Source: Lachnospira sp. UBA4346 (GTDB lineage: Bacteria; Bacillota; Clostridia; Lachnospirales; Lachnospiraceae). From it: a DNA stretch of 6,717 bases. Numbering within the stretch: the first letter of the stretch is position 1; the number at the start of each line of letters is the position of its first letter. The stretch covers positions 1 through 6,717 of the forward strand of contig DGTC01000061.1 in NCBI GenBank assembly GCA_002394205.1, written 5' to 3'. Made by a program: the position numbers and the translations under genes. Below are positions 6,284-6,717 of the stretch, piece after piece. Below the pieces are notes generated by a model. That model was not told the origin of the DNA. It did no database searches and saw nothing but the letters and a program-made list of their open reading frames with translations.

Positions 6284-6311
6284 ATTATACACAGTTTAAA
6301 AAATATTGCAA
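6284..6311 (-). promoter_or_regulatory. candidate sigma-A promoter for rpn
   Basis: On the minus strand TTGCAA (6306-6311, 4 of 6 to -35) is followed after 16 nt by a perfect TATAAT (6284-6289). The leader would be about 45 nt. The -35 box lies 11 bp from the end of repeat copy 2. Found by eye. Confidence 0.65.
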
Positions 6312-6322
6312 TAGTAGGTTTT

Positions 6323-6545
6323 GTTTGTGGATATACTCTGCCTGATTGATGGACAGGAATATGTGACGTACGGACGCACTGCTAGAAAAATGAATTTTTT
6401 TGAAAGTTCAAAACTCGCCTACGGCTCAAACAAGTTGAACTTTCAAAATAAATTATTTTTCGCCGTGCTGGGTTTCTTTCAGTCAGGGTATTCTCTGGTA
6501 CGCATCTACTTTCGGCATCGCCACAAACCTCTGGCGTGTGGCTGT
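6323..6545. repeat. Dispersed repeat, copy 2
   Basis: 223 nt in the same orientation as copy 1, so the two form long direct repeats 1589 bp apart (start to start) that bracket rpn. The inverted ends are 8 bp here: GTTTGTGG (6323-6330) with CCACAAAC (6521-6528). The internal hairpin is conserved. The substitutions G to A at 6422 and 6433 relative to copy 1 fall in the hairpin loop, while the arms are identical. After 6545 similarity to copy 1 stops. Confidence 0.85.
6386..6460. terminator. Long hairpin in repeat copy 2, possible bidirectional terminator
   Basis: Arms 6386-6411 and 6435-6460 are identical to those of copy 1 (26 nt, three mismatches, perfect inner 14 bp) around a 23-nt loop. 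On the minus strand it would separate rpn from whatever gene lies to the right of the window. Same reservations as for copy 1: A/T-rich stem, function inferred. Confidence 0.5.
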
Positions 6546-6599
6546 GGAAGTGTATTGGTTATCCTGTTGGTTTGCTTTTTCGGATAAATTACTGAAATG

Positions 6600-6717
6600 A
6601 TGAATTTTGATAAAAATCTCAAACTTGCCTGCGGCTCAAACAAGTTGAACTTTCAAAATAAATTATTTTTCGCCGTGCTGAGTTTCTTTCAGTCAGGGTA
6701 TTCTCCGATGCATTTCT
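6600..6717. repeat. Dispersed repeat, copy 3, diverged and cut by window edge
   Basis: From about 6627 to 6705 this is almost identical to the right half of copy 2 (GCCTGCGGCTC, the TTGAACTTTC arm, CGCCGTGCTG, CAGTCAGGGTATTCTC). The left part (6600-6626) keeps ATGAATTTT and CTCAAA but has lost the GAAAGTTCAA arm, so the long hairpin cannot form; a small ACTTG/CAAGT stem (6623-6627 and 6631-6636 region onward) may replace it. The outer left end with GTTTGTGG is absent. Same orientation as copies 1 and 2, about 55 nt from copy 2. Confidence 0.75.

Noticed and set aside
6321..6587. 88-codon plus-strand open frame in repeat copy 2
   Set aside because: Same repeat sequence; its C-terminal half does not match the copy 1 frame and it runs into non-repeat DNA. 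Likely to be wrongly annotated as a conserved hypothetical protein because the repeat is dispersed.
1..6717. tRNA, rRNA, CRISPR array or riboswitch
   Set aside because: I saw no clover-leaf pattern, no regularly spaced short repeats and no known riboswitch core; the three repeat copies are too long and irregularly spaced for CRISPR.

Overview
The window looks like a low-GC, Gram-positive Clostridia chromosome, most likely Lachnospiraceae (Roseburia/Agathobacter-type). This rests on A/T-rich intergenic DNA, strong AGGAGG-type ribosome binding sites, a clostridial Rpn/PD-(D/E)XK 'transposase', a SEC-C protein and a FliD-related protein. The genus is an inference from gene families; no rRNA or marker gene is present. 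Every gene I can support reads on the minus strand, so transcription runs from high to low coordinates.

Region 1 (1-1315) holds a SEC-C zinc-motif protein cut by the left edge and, 57 nt upstream of it, a 251-residue protein whose second half resembles the C-terminal part of the flagellar cap protein FliD but lacks most of FliD. Region 2 (1409-4650) is a three-gene amino-acid activation set: a free-standing DltA-like adenylation enzyme, a fold-type III PLP decarboxylase starting 23 nt after it, and, after a 222-nt gap with its own candidate promoter, a small DltC-like carrier protein. The simplest reading is that the ligase loads an amino acid on the carrier's phosphopantetheine arm and the PLP enzyme acts on the amino acid, free or carrier-bound (as BtrK does in butirosin synthesis). 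No DltB/MBOAT or DltD partner lies in the window, so the final acceptor is unknown.

Region 3 (4651-6717) is accessory DNA: an Rpn-family nuclease gene bracketed by two directly repeated copies (about 226 nt, about 95% identical) of a structured element with inverted ends and a long internal hairpin, plus a third, diverged copy running off the right edge. Copies 1 and 2 each end 12-15 bp upstream of the -35 box of the next gene (ligase and rpn respectively). They could be terminator-like insulators between units, or a MITE-like dispersed repeat. A 17-bp inverted repeat lies just past the rpn stop.

The most interesting points are the carrier-linked ligase/decarboxylase set with non-canonical active-site motifs, and the repeat family with its fixed position beside promoters.
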